A stretch of DNA of 64,000 nt from positions 44,275,598 through 44,339,597 of the forward strand of contig CM043962.1 in assembly GCA_014529385.2 (NCBI GenBank), read 5' to 3'. The number at the start of each line of letters is the position of its first letter. Within the stretch, counting starts at the first letter, position 1. Of this stretch, positions 31,350 through 42,091 are shown in pieces. The translations under genes and the position numbers were made by a program. Source of the stretch: Adiantum capillus-veneris (taxonomy: Eukaryota; Streptophyta; Polypodiopsida; Polypodiales; Pteridaceae). The notes beneath the pieces are model-generated. The model saw only the letters and a program-made list of their open reading frames with translations, was not told the DNA's origin and ran no database searches.

Positions 31350-31352
<3 letters not shown>

Positions 31353-31369
31353 TACATAAAATTCGGCAC

Positions 31370-31501
31370 CTGATAAGCGGAAGTCGCCACTCCAAACACA
31401 AAGTTGGGAGGGAAGTCATTGCGACGAATTTGAGTAAGCGCTCGCTGTTGGAAACCAGAGCAACAAGGGCTCAACAAATGCTTTACGCAGGAAGGCGCCA
31501 T
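31370..31501 (-). CDS. Beta-glucosidase exon 1 (N-terminus)
   Basis: This exon encodes 44 codons from an ATG at 31501-31499 and ends with the family N-terminal signature RNDFPPNFVFGVATSAYQ, followed by a donor CAG|GTGCCG. The start is inferred: it is the nearest ATG upstream of the signature in the open frame, and the short segment before DFPPNF has no clear signal peptide. A (CT)n tract begins ~20 bases into the intron. The frame stays open upstream, so a longer N-terminus is possible. Confidence 0.8.
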
Positions 31502-32520
31502 GCTGGTGCTGCACCAGTCGAGAAGTGACCGTCTTGGGAGAAGGAGCCGGGGAGGATAGTCCAAAGCCGAAAAGATAGATTTGCTTTATCCAAAGCCTCT
31601 TCAAAATGAAATTTGGCCAGTTCAAATTTTGCAAGAAGGTTCTCAAGTCCGTTCACTATATGGAATGCTAGTGTGATTATCCCTCTCAAATTTAGTGTTA
31701 GCTTGCTCATATCTACTAACATAATATGGCGGAAGGGGGAGCTTTTTACACGTATCGCAATCTGTGACTTGAAGGTTAAAGTTCAAAACAAAAACAAGCC
31801 CCTTTGCACACGATAAAGAGGGAGAGAGGGGGAGAGAGAGAGAGGCCGCCGAAGGCGACTGGCCGTACTATGCATCTGAAAAGGTTCCAAGGCCGGGTTC
31901 ACAAAAAATTATTTCCCGAGCCTTAGGAAAGGGGGTACAAAATAAATAAACAAGGATCACGTTGGCATTTTAAAACACTAGTACAGTCCATCGTCTTAGA
32001 CGACCTCTTTCTTTTTCTCTCTCTCTCTTTATCACGTGTCCTCTCTCCTTTTCTCTCTCTCTCTCTTTTGAAATCTAACCTTCATCTCGCAGCTTGTGCC
32101 ACGTGTAAAGGAGACTCCCCTCCACCATATTATGTTAAGTAGATTTAATCATATGAACCCATGCCAGTTTTTTTATTAAAATATAATACTAATTAAATAT
32201 TTAAAAATCAATTAATCACAGCATATGTATGCTTATTAACCCCCTATGTAAAACCGTTGCACCAAGTGAGAAGTGAGGAGACTCTTATGCTTCAAAAACA
32301 AAAAAAAACATGAAATCATAAACAAGATGAAGTAATATAATTTAATGAAATAGAACCATATAAGGTTCTTAAATCAAAGGACTTTTTTATCAAAGAAATT
32401 TTCAATTAATCAATAAGTTACAACAAATGTATGCTTAACTCTCTTCTTCGCTTTAAAGAGGTGAAGAGTCACGAAGACATGTTGAAGTCAAGGGGGGACA
32501 AGAGTTATCTAGAGTAAGTC
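31502..32520. other. Upstream flank of the beta-glucosidase
   Basis: AT-rich sequence upstream (minus strand) of the proposed start. A weak CCATATAGTG near 31660 could act as a TATA element but is not convincing. Short CT-rich runs lie at 32.01-32.07 kb. Confidence 0.35.
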
Positions 32521-32524
32521 TTTT

Positions 32525-33000
32525 TATTTTTTTGCCAAACTCACAATAGTGAGTGGATAAATACATTAAGAAAACCAAAAAAGTTACAATGGTAGCCATG
32601 CTCCCAATGAGCCATGGCATCTCTCACCATCCACATTCCACACAGCGAGATACATTAGCTAATGAAGGGCACCATTCTGATGAAGGATACAAAGCGTTCA
32701 ACTGTTATGGGAGACACCCAGAACACATGAGAACATAAAGCCGAGGTTGGCTTGGGGTTGCCACTAAGGAGAGAGCCCTACCACAACAATCCCCTTGCCC
32801 ACCAAGCCAATGCAAGGGAAACCCCATTGAAAAGAATACCAATGAGTACACCCAAGAAACACCATCCCAACCAAACAGTGGCTTGGTAGCGCTATGGATA
32901 ATAAGTTTTGATGAGTGCTTCCAATTACATGTCACTTTTGTTGTGTTGTAATATAAATTTATATTGTCCAAATACACACATGATCACAAATGCCTTATAG
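32525..33000 (-). mobile_element. LINE-c 3' end fragment (minus)
   Basis: The minus strand ends with ATCCACTCACTATTGTGAGT followed by a TTTGGCAAAAAAATAAAAA tail, a variant of the terminus at 38150-38185 and 37180-37215. The preceding ~400 bases (a 90-codon frame at 32977-32705) are probably its 3' region, without a clear domain. Confidence 0.55.
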
Positions 33001-33580
33001 GCCAACCCACTTTAAACAACAAGGTAAAAGGATCACATTGGCATGTTAAAACAAAATAATTTGAGAAAAACAAAAAATAGAAATTTATTGAAAAATTAAG
33101 GCTAAACAAGGAATTAGCATTTTACATGCTCTCAACTTTGAAGTTTCTTTCTAGTCCATCGAGAAAGACAAAGGACCAAGTTTTCAAGAGATATTTTGCG
33201 GGCTCACTAAAAAATTTAAACAAAGTTTTTAATTCTTTGTGAGTCAAATAACATCCAAGGGGCCAGTTCATACATCAAAATCACGGCTCACCAAAATCAT
33301 TTTCCCTTATAAAGTAAAATAAGGGCAAATTTAAAAGCCTTTTAGCTTTTTAGGTAGAATATTAAGGCATTTGCTAATATTTACACTAAAACGTGTAAAA
33401 CATTGATGGCCTTCTTCAAGACAAGCTTTTTAAAAACACAATTTAGCAAGCCCACCAACAGAGTAAACCAAGCAAATTTAGAGGTTTTGTATACTAAACT
33501 AAGTTATACTCAAGCTCTCTACATTTTATAGGCTTCCTCACCTTCAAATTCAAAACCTAAAGAAGAATTTGTGTATGCTT
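33001..33580. other. Unassigned AT-rich stretch
   Basis: Short AT-rich sequence with no frame or repeat I can support, apart from loose similarity to other dispersed segments (for example 35.33-35.40 and 40.28-40.38 kb). Confidence 0.3.
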
Positions 33581-33589
33581 GCCCGTCCA

Positions 33590-34030
33590 CTTTATAGTGT
33601 AATTTCCCTGCTTCAAAATGGAAAATCTCGCTTGTAAATCCATTGGACCTTGATTTTCAAATTAAAAGCATTTTCTGTTGTATTCTCAGCGAATATCCTC
33701 GATTTTGATTTCGCCTTGCCTTCGGGAAACGGTGCCAAGGACATGGTTTTTCTTGAGGTCAATGCTCACATGCTCTAGTTTGTGTTGTAATTTTCCTAGT
33801 TGGAAATGGAAAATCTTGATTGAATTTGGGCCTTGATTTTCAAGGCAAATCTAAAAACTACAAGCCTTTAAAAACATACTTGAAAATGCCAGTAAATCCA
33901 TTAGCCCTAAATTTTAAAAGTGGTTATGATTTCCAACAAATATACAATATTTTTTTTAGGTTAGAAATCACATATCCTGGTTTGCATTGTAATTTTCCTG
34001 GTTGGGAATGAAAAATCCCATTCGTAAGTT
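33590..34030. repeat. Degenerate ~195-bp tandem repeat
   Basis: A motif of the form TGTAATTT.CC.....GGAATG(A)AAAATC recurs at ~33594, ~33787 and ~33987, and each copy is followed by a TTGG.CCTTG.TTT-like stretch. The spacing is ~193-200 bases. Divergence is high, so this could be an old satellite. Confidence 0.5.
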
Positions 34031-34640
34031 TGTTTGGCCTTGTTTCTCACAAACCTTTAAAAAACATGGCCAGGAAAATTGTTTTAATTGAACATTGTGA
34101 ATTAAAATGCTCTTGTGGCAGATGGAATCGACAAATGCAAGTACAAAGAACCACGAGCAGCCGCGTAGACATCCATGGCCCATCTGTAGTCTTGTGTGCC
34201 CAACACACAATGCATGGGGAATAAGCACACATGGAAAGTAAAATCGCATTGAATGAGGATGGTGGCATCAATAAATGGGGAAGCTAGTAATCATGTGCAG
34301 CGGAATAAGCATGTACGACAGCACACATGTGGACGACGATGCACAATAATAATGGAGAAGTGAGTAAACATTGAAAAGTAACCTGATTTTCTAAATTTTC
34401 CTCTTGGCAAATTCAAGGAAAGGCATTTTGTATGTTTGGGAAAATGATTTTTCCCGAACACTGCATTGAATCATCTCTTGCTTACGAGTATGTACCAACG
34501 ATTTTGGAAAATAAAAAGAAAAGCAGAATCAACATAGATTCTCTTGGAGTCTGCATAAGTCAAAAAGATTCCCTTCACTAATACATTCGTGGCCTCTAGA
34601 GTCTACATGGCTCAAAGTTTAGACTGCTGTCTCAAACAAG
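34031..34640. other. Unassigned stretch
   Basis: Mixed composition. Short open frames on both strands have no recognisable composition or motif. Nothing else is visible. Confidence 0.3.
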
Positions 34641-34718
34641 CTTTCCTTTTCTCTCTCTGTGTACAGTAGGTGGGCGGGAATATCGCCACTCAGGTCCTGT
34701 TGTAAAGACGCAGAGCTC

Positions 34719-34792
34719 TGTGTGTGTGTGCGTGCGCGCGCGCATGTGTGTGCGGCACGCATGCACAAGAGCTGGCTTGGTCTACGAAGACA

Positions 34793-34868
<76 letters not shown>

Positions 34869-34900
34869 TTTGTGTGTGTGTGTGTATGTGTGTGTGTCAA
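34719..34900. repeat. (GT)/(GC)-rich, (CT)n and (GT)n microsatellite cluster
   Basis: A GTGTGCGCGC tract at 34720-34755, ~42 bases of CT at 34795-34836 and ~55 bases of GT-rich repeat to ~34897. Overlapping open frames here are simple-sequence artefacts. Confidence 0.95.
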
Positions 34901-36020
34901 ATTTGCAGGGGCAAGGGAAGGCATGCTATGCGTCTGTGTTGGTAGAAAGGAAGGAAGTAGGGATTGGTGGAGGTTGGTACAGAGGGTCGAGGAGATGGGC
35001 GTAGAGAAGGTGGATGGATTAGGGTGGGGACCATGGGAATGTGGAGGAAGATTCTATGGAATCTTCCAGCAAATGAATTTCTTTTGGCACTTACCAGTAT
35101 GTGCCTACAAGAAAGTCCTTTATGGCAAGGAAAATCAAATACTTGACAAATCGTGATAGGTGTTGAAAGCCCAAAAATTGTACGACCTTCACTCATACTA
35201 CACGAGGGCCTTTAGAAGGCCAAAAATCCAAAACGATCTAAACTTTTCTAAAGATACAAGTAACAACAGGGTGACAAATCACAAAGGCCTCCTAAAGTTA
35301 AGGGGGTTGACAGTTAAGGGAACTAAGGTCTAAATGAGTGCCTACAATGACATGTCATTTTTGTGATGTTTTTATATAAAATTGTATTGTCCATTATACA
35401 CACATAATTCTTTCCCCTTTCTCAACAAGGTGAAAGACCCAATTTGGCATTTTAAAACAAATCACAATGAAAGGGAAGTAAAATAAAAACAATAAAATAA
35501 AGAGACTCATTGACAAATTGAAACAAAATATTATTTTATTGTTTTCATAAGAAAATGTTGCTCAAATAAGCATATTATATAATAAAACAATTTAATGAAA
35601 TTCTTTTACAAATTAAAATATTAAAGAAATTTTCATTGAGTCAATACTTTATATCATGGATTAAACTGGTGTGAATGCACTCTTTGAGTTGTTAATCCCT
35701 TGTTCTTTAAGGCCTTTTTTAAAAATCTAAACAAGGTAAAGTTTTTACGGTGGCCTCAAGAAGGCAATATTTTTAGCTGTAATAAATTGTGTGTGTGTGT
35801 GTGTGTGTGACATCAATATTCGAAAAAAGTCACTTTCAAAAACATACAAGAATTCCATTGGAGTAGATTCAAAGCGAAAATTTTACAAAATAATTGGCAT
35901 TTTTTGCAATTTTATTCTATTTTTATAAAATTTTCAAGCATATTTTCTCCTTCTCCCCTTCCCTTTAGGCGGCTCATTTTGATTTTCAACCGGCTCAAGG
36001 CTAAGCTGAGGCACACTTTT
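34901..36020. other. Unassigned AT-rich stretch
   Basis: No coding sequence recognised. A (GT)n tract lies at ~35790-35808. The 35.30-35.40 kb part resembles 40.25-40.38 and 32.88-32.98 kb, so a dispersed repeat is present. Confidence 0.35.
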
Positions 36021-36029
36021 TGCGAACAC

Positions 36030-36057
36030 GTGTGTGTGTGTGTGTGTGTGTGAGTGT

Positions 36058-36094
<37 letters not shown>
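36030..36094. repeat. (GT)n(GA)n microsatellite
   Basis: About 20 bases of GT followed by ~34 of GA. Confidence 0.95.
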
Positions 36095-36099
<5 letters not shown>

Positions 36100-36450
36100 T
36101 AGTGTTAAAAAACCCCCAAGGTCCAATGTATTTTAACCAGCTAAAATTGTAAAATCTTGGTTAGATTTTGAGCTTGCCTTTAAGAAAACTGAGAAATTTA
36201 CACAAATTTGTGTTATTACCAACAAAAGCTTCAAATTTTGACCTAAAAATCAAAAGAAATTCAAGTTTACCCTTGTTTTCACTGGTTAGGGAGAATTTAT
36301 TTTTCTAGCCGCGGAGGGAGGGAGAGGAAGAGGATATTCTTTATACATTTTTAATGCCTCACATTAGCACCAATATAGAGACACCTTAAAAAACACTAAA
36401 TGAAGAAAATCATATTGTATCTAATCATATGGTAATCATATGGTAATAAA

Positions 36451-36655
36451 AAGACTAAAGTGCAAATAAAGGTAATGTTTAATGTGATAGTGAAACTTTT
36501 GATGGTGATAGATTTAAGAATAAAGTGCAAATAAAGGCTATATTACATTTAATGTAATAGTGAAACTTTTGATGGTGATAGATTTAAGACTAAAGTGCAA
36601 ATAAAGGTTATATTACATTTAATGTGATAGTGATACTTTTGATGGTGAGAGATTT
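36451..36655. repeat. Three-unit tandem repeat (65, 70 and 70 bp)
   Basis: Units 36451-36515, 36516-36585 and 36586-36655 each begin AAGA(C/A)TAAAGTGCAAATAA and end GATTT. The first lacks 5 bases (ATTAC). Few substitutions separate them. Confidence 0.93.
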
Positions 36656-36899
36656 GCACGTTTTCTCCACCAGTCCTATGTGGCCTTCTTAGGCCAAAAA
36701 GTAAGTCTAATTAACATAGAGTATAGAAAATAACAAGCTGAAGTCTTCATGAGGGCCTTCAAAAGGCAAAAAAGTGACTATCGAAGAGTCGTAAGAGTTA
36801 AAAATCTATTTTAAAAAGGTAAAAATTGAGCCTCTCAATTGTAATTGAAAGCCAAGCACTGTTGATATGTACTCAAACTGTTAGATTTTGCTATTTCAA

Positions 36900-37215
36900 C
36901 ACATGTGGAAAGCCAAGAACCGTCGAATTTTTGAGAATGACACCATGGTAGCTAGCTTCAAGGACATCAACGAAAGCATTGAATTCATTATTTCCATGGG
37001 TTAAAAGAAGAATTCAAACGAGTGGAGCTAGGCATCTTCAGTGGTCATTACCTCTTGCAATGAGTAAGGGTGCGTGGCTAATGAGTCAACATTACTTGGC
37101 ACTATGTAAGACTTTTTATGTCTCAAACAACCCCTCAAGGCTCGACATGAGTTTGATGCTCGTGTACATTTTTTCATGACAATACACTCACAATTGTAAG
37201 TTTGACAAAAAAAAA
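36900..37215 (+). pseudogene. LINE-c 3' end, short copy
   Basis: MWKAKNRRIFENDTMVASFK matches the C-terminal W.AR.R..F segment of LINE-c at 37870-37920 (HHIWQARNRCVFEDDLAMAS). The copy ends with CACTCACAATTGTAAGTTTG and a poly(A) at ~37207-37216. It is severely 5' truncated. Confidence 0.75.
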
Positions 37216-37503
37216 AGGTACGGTATAATTTTTTGTTAGTCTTTTCAATAAGTTTCTTGGAAAAAAAATCAAAACAAAAAAATATTTTAATGTTAATCTT
37301 TCCAATAAGTTTCTTTAAAAAAAATCTAAACAATTTTTTTCAAATATTTTTTATTAAAAAAGTTAATTTGATAAGCATAGAAATTAATAAAATAATTTTT
37401 TGGAAACCTTAAATAAAAGGACTTTTTATCAAAACCTCATGGGATCAAACTCTTATAAATTCATTTCTTCTCTAAAAACCTTTGTCAAGCAACAAGCCAA
37501 ATA

Positions 37504-38185
37504 ATGAATGCACTTTTAGAATTTTGGAGAATAGCATTTAAAAGGCGAGGATCTCTTTCTACTCAGTATATGAAGATATTTCTATGGAAAGTGGTGTGGG
37601 GTGCTCTGCCGACGGGCGTAAAGATACAAGAAAGAGGAATCGGGTCCGATCGTTGCTCGGGGTGCAGAATAGCTAGTGAAGACCTAACCCACCTTTTTTC
37701 GTGGGATGCCAGGCAATCAGTGGCATGGCAGGGAAAATATGCAAGTGGATTCAAAGGACATGGCAAATTAAGTTCTTCAAGTATGATTTGTTCTTTGGTA
37801 GTAACAGGTTGGGAAGTCCTGCTCTTCTTGTCTGCACTCAAATAATCAGGTACTACTTCTTTCACCATATTTGGCAAGCAAGGAACCGTTGCGTGTTTGA
37901 GGATGATCTGGCTATGGCAAGCTTTTGTGAAATCATACAAGAGAGCAGAGTGACGATCCACATGATCGGAGGCAAACAAACCTCAGAGGACTGGTTTAGA
38001 ACAATACATGTCATGATGACATCTTGTAATAAGTAAAGCCTAGGAGTAGTTGTGGTTTCTCTATCAAGCAGAAAACTTATAACCCTTTGACCCTCAAGGC
38101 TCAATCTGAGCTTGAGGTTGGTGTATATTTCTGATGTTCTTAATATTATCCACTCACAATTGTGAATTTTGTACAAAAAAAAAGA
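37504..38185 (+). pseudogene. LINE-c RT C-terminal zinc domain and tail
   Basis: YMKIFLWKVVWGALPTGVKI, then CSGCRIASEDLTHLF, is the zinc-binding domain found after plant LINE reverse transcriptases (zf-RVT type). After a frameshift near 37760 the frame continues YYFFHHIWQARNRCVFEDDL to a stop at ~38036. A ~140-base 3' UTR ends CACTCACAATTGTGAATTTTG plus poly(A). Only the last ~180 codons are present. Confidence 0.82.
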
Positions 38186-39070
38186 CTTTTAAACTCCATA
38201 GGGACACTTGTCAAACAAGCAAATTTGAACTTTGGCCCCTTGGGTACTAAGGCCTTTAGAGGCCAATAAGAACTTTAGTGAAATGCACCCATTTAATGAA
38301 ATGACTCAAATGCACACATGTCCTCACTAGCTTGGTTTGATCCAACGGTTTTAAATATGCACCACACCCTATGGCCTTATGAGGGCCAACAAGCCTTAGT
38401 GAATAAAGAAGTTACTCATACACATTTGATGTGAAGTATTTTTGCTTTATAAAAGAAGTCTTAGAGTTGAGTTTGATTACATACTTTAAATGTTTTCTGT
38501 TTTCAGTGCCATCATTGAGACTTACATTAAAAGTTATTTCAATTTTAAAATAGTAAATGGATCTTTTTATTTCACTTTCATTTCATATCATGACACATGT
38601 CTTGGCTTTTCTTGCATTCTATAATTTATTTTGTTTTCGAATGTTAAAGTGAAATTTCACTTCTATAATTCTAATAAATCCTATGGATACACACACATAT
38701 ATATTAATGAGTTTTTTGTAATTTTACAACCTCACATGGCTTGATTTTTCTTACATTCTGTAACTTAATTTTAGTCAATGTTTCGGAAAGTCTCTTTTAT
38801 TAAGCGACTGTCAGGTGAGTTTCCTCCCCACGAAGAAGCTAACCGAAAAAACTAGCATAAATTTAAAAGGTGCAAGACTTTTGAACTATTTTCTCACATA
38901 TTTCATCAGTTTTTCTTCCCTTTACCATCGTTTGCAACTAGTTAGTCTCCATTTTCAACCTACTCAAGGCTAAGCTGAGGCAATCCTTTTTTGAACATTG
39001 ATTCTACTTAAACTCAACTTAATGATTTTATCACGTTTTAATTGTTTTAGAAAGCCACCATGATTCTTTC
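38186..39070. other. Unassigned AT-rich stretch
   Basis: Nothing coding seen. It contains two copies of a 'CAAGGCTAAGCTGAGGCA' phrase shared with 36.0 kb, again suggesting an old dispersed repeat. Confidence 0.35.
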
Positions 39071-39074
39071 ACTT

Positions 39075-39896
39075 GTTTATTTTTATCTTTTGCAAAACTC
39101 ACAATCTGTGAGTGATAAATTAAACTAGAACCTCAAAAAAATACAGAAGTAACCCTGCTCACACACAAGCCAGGGTGTCATCGACATCAAAAAGAGAAAA
39201 TAGTATAGTTCCCCCATACCAACAACCGGTAATCGAAACATACCCTACACCCGAACAAGGGAGGCCAACCCTCACATACAATAAACATCACAAACTTTAA
39301 ATTATCCCGCGTGGTTGCCACAGGCATCATGACCCCTACCACAAGACCAGAACACCCCCAAACAGGAAAAGAAGAGAGCATACCAAAACAAATATCATAG
39401 CCGCATCACAGGTGGGGCCCATATTCCCCATCACCGGAGAAGAAACCAAAGTCAAAACACCATCCATAGCAAAAATCAGACTACCATAGCAGCATGATGG
39501 ACTGGAACCAAGGTAGGATATCACGCATCAAGAGCAGGCTTTGTAGGGGAGACAAGCCTCATCCAAGGAGTATCATGCCACTCCACCAACCGAAATTGAA
39601 AGTGCCGACCCAGCACCAAACAGAAGATCCACCCATTGCAGCTCCCAAATAGATCCAAGCAAGCGATTTCCCCTCGAGAAGAGGGCAGCCAACCGCCAAA
39701 CCGCAGTGCCAGAAATGGGGTTGAAGCTGAACCGACTCTTGCTACCAAGGAGGGAGAGGATAGCCAAAAGCCCCATCCCCGAAGTGCTCATGTCCCCTTG
39801 CCAAGCAAACCCCTCCTCAGTAGCTCCTGGACCTACAGTTCGTCTAGATCCCTTCTTGAGCAAAGCACCAAGTCTTTAAACAACCCGCCCAAAGCG
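39075..39896 (-). mobile_element. LINE-c-like 3' region (minus)
   Basis: The minus-strand end, with CACTCACAGATTGTGAGTTT and an A-rich tail at ~39070-39115, matches the LINE-c terminus in form. The upstream ~750 bases have 60-96-codon frames on the minus strand without a recognised domain; they may be 3' UTR of a longer LINE-c copy. Confidence 0.45.
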
Positions 39897-39918
39897 CCCC
39901 CCCCCCCCCCCCCCCCCC
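39897..39918. repeat. Poly(C) tract
   Basis: 22 consecutive C followed by AA and CCCCC. The opposite strand is a potential G-quadruplex former. It sits next to the LINE-c-like fragment. Confidence 0.95.
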
Positions 39919-40399
39919 AACCCCCATTGTGTCGCTCGAGTAGGACGGAGAAGACATCTCCTATGATATTCTGGTTTGTAAAAAAATTCTTTCGTTTAAG
40001 AGCTTCATATGGGTCCATCTCATCATCACTAGTCTTGTACCAAAATAAAACACTTGTGTCCTTTTTTTAGAACGTGAAAAAAAAGTACTAGACATAACTA
40101 AAACAAATCTTCAAAATTAATTGCAAGGACCTTTTATAAACCACTTCTACTGTTTGTAAAAATTGTCTCCTTGTATTATTGTTTGTTGTCGTAGAGAAAT
40201 GTACCCATAAAGGGTGCTCTCACAAAATTGCATCCGATGGGTTGAAATCAAGGCGCCTAACAAGGTGAAGAGGCACAAAGGCTTGATAAGTTAAGGGGGA
40301 TGGGGGAGAGTAAGTTAAAATAAGTGCCTATAATCACATGGAATTTTTGTTGTGTTTTAATATAAATCATATTATCTATTTTAAAAAAGTGGCTCTACG

Positions 40400-41810
40400 A
40401 CGAAGCAGTGGGGCAGGCAAAGAGCAGCCTGACGCTCTGAAGGCTATTGAGCCGACAGGCGACTTTGCGAAACCGGGCACCGATAATAGCGGGTCAAATC
40501 TCCCTTACTAATCTGAGTAAGGAGGAACTGAAACAAAGAAAGACGCAGGTGGAAAAAGACCTAGCGACAATCCTTTGTGCACTATCATTGAACAAAAGGT
40601 CGCGCGAAGATTCGGCGACGCAGGAGGATGCTGCTGAAGTGGCCAAAGGGGACAGAGCTTTCCAAGTGAGGTGGAAGATGTCGTTACTTTCTTTGTGGTT
40701 CATTTCTTTGCTGATACACAGTGCTCGCCACGCTATGTACACATTCATGAGGACTCTTGGACAGAGGAGGTTGGTTTACGTACGGCTCGGTCTACTTGGG
40801 CTCGGGCCAAGCACTCTCTACAGTCACACCTATCTAGAGGACGCTTGGATGCGGATTACTCCCCATCCAAGCCAGCCTCGAAGATAGCACGTTTAGCTGC
40901 TACAGTAGCATTTGTTCTCTCTCGCTCTCCATGAGGATCGTCTCATGGAACGTGCAGGGATTAGGTGGGCCCCAGTTTCAGCGTCAAAGGGGCCGATTGC
41001 ATCAAGAGCTTCAACATTGCCTTGTGGGAGGAGAGATTGATCTCCTTATGCTTATGTGAGAGCCGCATTAGACGATGTGGTCAGCTCTTGCGTGGATGAT
41101 ATGATACTTTTTGGTCAATTGCTTTTGGACCTGGAGGTATCTAGGGTGGGGTGTGTATGACTATTGCGGATTCTTTACAGCAAGCCATTGTGGCAGAGGG
41201 ATTATTGTGCCAAGCAGGGCTGAGTGGATCACTATGCAGGTTCAGGGTTGCCTTGTGGGCTTCCTGAGCATATATGCGCCCAATGTGGCGAGTGCACGAG
41301 CAGAGTTTTGGTCACAGATTGTTGAGTCTCTACTGTAGGTAGAGCAGTGGTGCATAGGGGGTGACTTCAACATGTTGGAGGAACCTTCTAACAGGATTGG
41401 TGGTAGCCATGCTACTGTGCATGGAGTTGAGCTGGCAGCTTGGGAGAGGTTTTGTATGACTCTGAGGGTTTCGGATGTGTGGCAACACTCTAGCTTTGTG
41501 AGGCCCCTAGACAGCTTGGCCTTCTCTCGCTCGGACCGTAGAGTGGGAGGAGTGAATCTATCGCGGATAGATCGCTTCTACACTAGTGACTATTTCTATG
41601 ACTTGGGTGGTACAGCTGGCATTCTGGCAGGGACCTCCTTCTTGGACCATGTACCAATCATCCTCACAGTGGGGCAGATAGGCAGAGGAGGGGGAGCACG
41701 ATGCTTCATATCCTGAGAGGGTCTTGCTGGACTCTGTACTCAGAGAGCGAGTAGAGGCTCTCTAGACAGAGAGCTTGGACATGAAGGATTCTCCTGCTGC
41801 CTGACAGAGT
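40400..41810 (+). pseudogene. LINE-d part 1: ORF1-like region and endonuclease
   Basis: An N-terminal ORF with a helical segment (LSKEELKQRKTQVEKDLATI) at 40.44-40.68 kb continues after a frameshift as RYVHIHEDSWTEEVGLRTAR. An exonuclease/endonuclease domain starts at 40931: MRIVSWNVQGLGGPQFQRQR, CRGLIVPSRAEWITMQ-like sequence, GFLSIYAPN, GGDFNMLE near 41370, LSRIDRFYTS and FLDHVPIILTV, the order of LINE AP endonucleases. It is interrupted by stops and ends at AGAGT (41806-41810), the target-site duplication of the copia element that follows. Its RT half now lies inverted at 54.67-56.87 kb. Confidence 0.85.
41806..41810. other. Target-site duplication ACTCT (with 56863-56867)
   Basis: AGAGT here is the complement of ACTCT at 56863-56867 and lies directly against the copia LTR end. 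The expected partner at the other end of this same element (47357-47361) is CCAAG instead. Confidence 0.9.
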
Positions 41811-42002
41811 TGAAGGAGTACGAGCGGAAGTGCGACGCGAGAGAGAGTGCGAGAAGAAGAGCACGACGATATGGTGAACTCGCTCTTCTGTAATGTGTAG
41901 AGCACAGTGAGTTCTTATTAGGTTTTTACAAAAGAATATGTGTACATACCTGGCGGCCCGCCCACTTACCTGGGCGACCGCATTGGGCTTTATACCCCAA
42001 CA
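41811..42002 (-). mobile_element. Copia-1 3' LTR
   Basis: 192 bases, TGTTGGGGTATAAAG to ..ACTCCTTCA on the minus strand, near identical to 47165-47356 and to both copia-2 LTRs. The polypurine tract (complement at 42003-42013, AAGTGGGAGGT) flanks it. TATAAAG near the start is not in a usual core-promoter position. Confidence 0.95.
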
Positions 42003-42091
42003 ACCTCCCACTTAAAGTCCAATGTGGTACTTTAAGTGTGAGAGAAGCTACTATACAAGCTAATATACAAGAGATGTAGAGAAGTGATGTA

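Larger units (their letters stand above)
1257..31501 (-). pseudogene. Family-1 beta-glucosidase gene, spread over ~30 kb, probably inactive
   Basis: Glycoside hydrolase family 1 enzymes remove terminal beta-glucosyl units with a Glu acid/base (TFNEP motif) and a Glu nucleophile ((I/V)TENG motif); plant members act in apoplast, vacuole or plastid. Ten minus-strand exons can be placed with canonical splice ends and matching phases: 31501-31370, 16382-16311, 16250-16157, 16051-15790, 15692-15577, 2511-2291, 2187-2150, 2073-1950, 1877-1760 and 1413-1257. Together they give ~445 codons; the family usually has ~480-520, the shortfall being the exon(s) for the GRGPSIWD and FSISW region, which I could not find. 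Exon 1 ends in phase 0 and the next visible exon needs a split codon, so those exons are required. Defects: TGA at 2450-2448, NEP read as NEI, ENG read as ENS. The two giant introns hold most of the retroelements of the left half. An expressed gene with unseen exons is possible, but the stop argues against it. Confidence 0.85.

Noticed and set aside
32705-32977. 90-codon minus-strand ORF as an independent gene
   Set aside because: It lies next to a LINE-c-type 3' terminus and has no supporting motif, start context or conservation.
34659-35156. Overlapping Ser/Leu- and Cys/Val-rich open frames
   Set aside because: They are translations of (CT)n and (GT)n tracts; the same effect explains the His-Thr and Arg-Glu runs at 15.5, 28.9, 54.3 and 63.5 kb.
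39521-39863. Minus-strand ORFs of 75-96 codons as genes
   Set aside because: They overlap in two frames upstream of a LINE-like tail and show no domain; more likely LINE 3' sequence.
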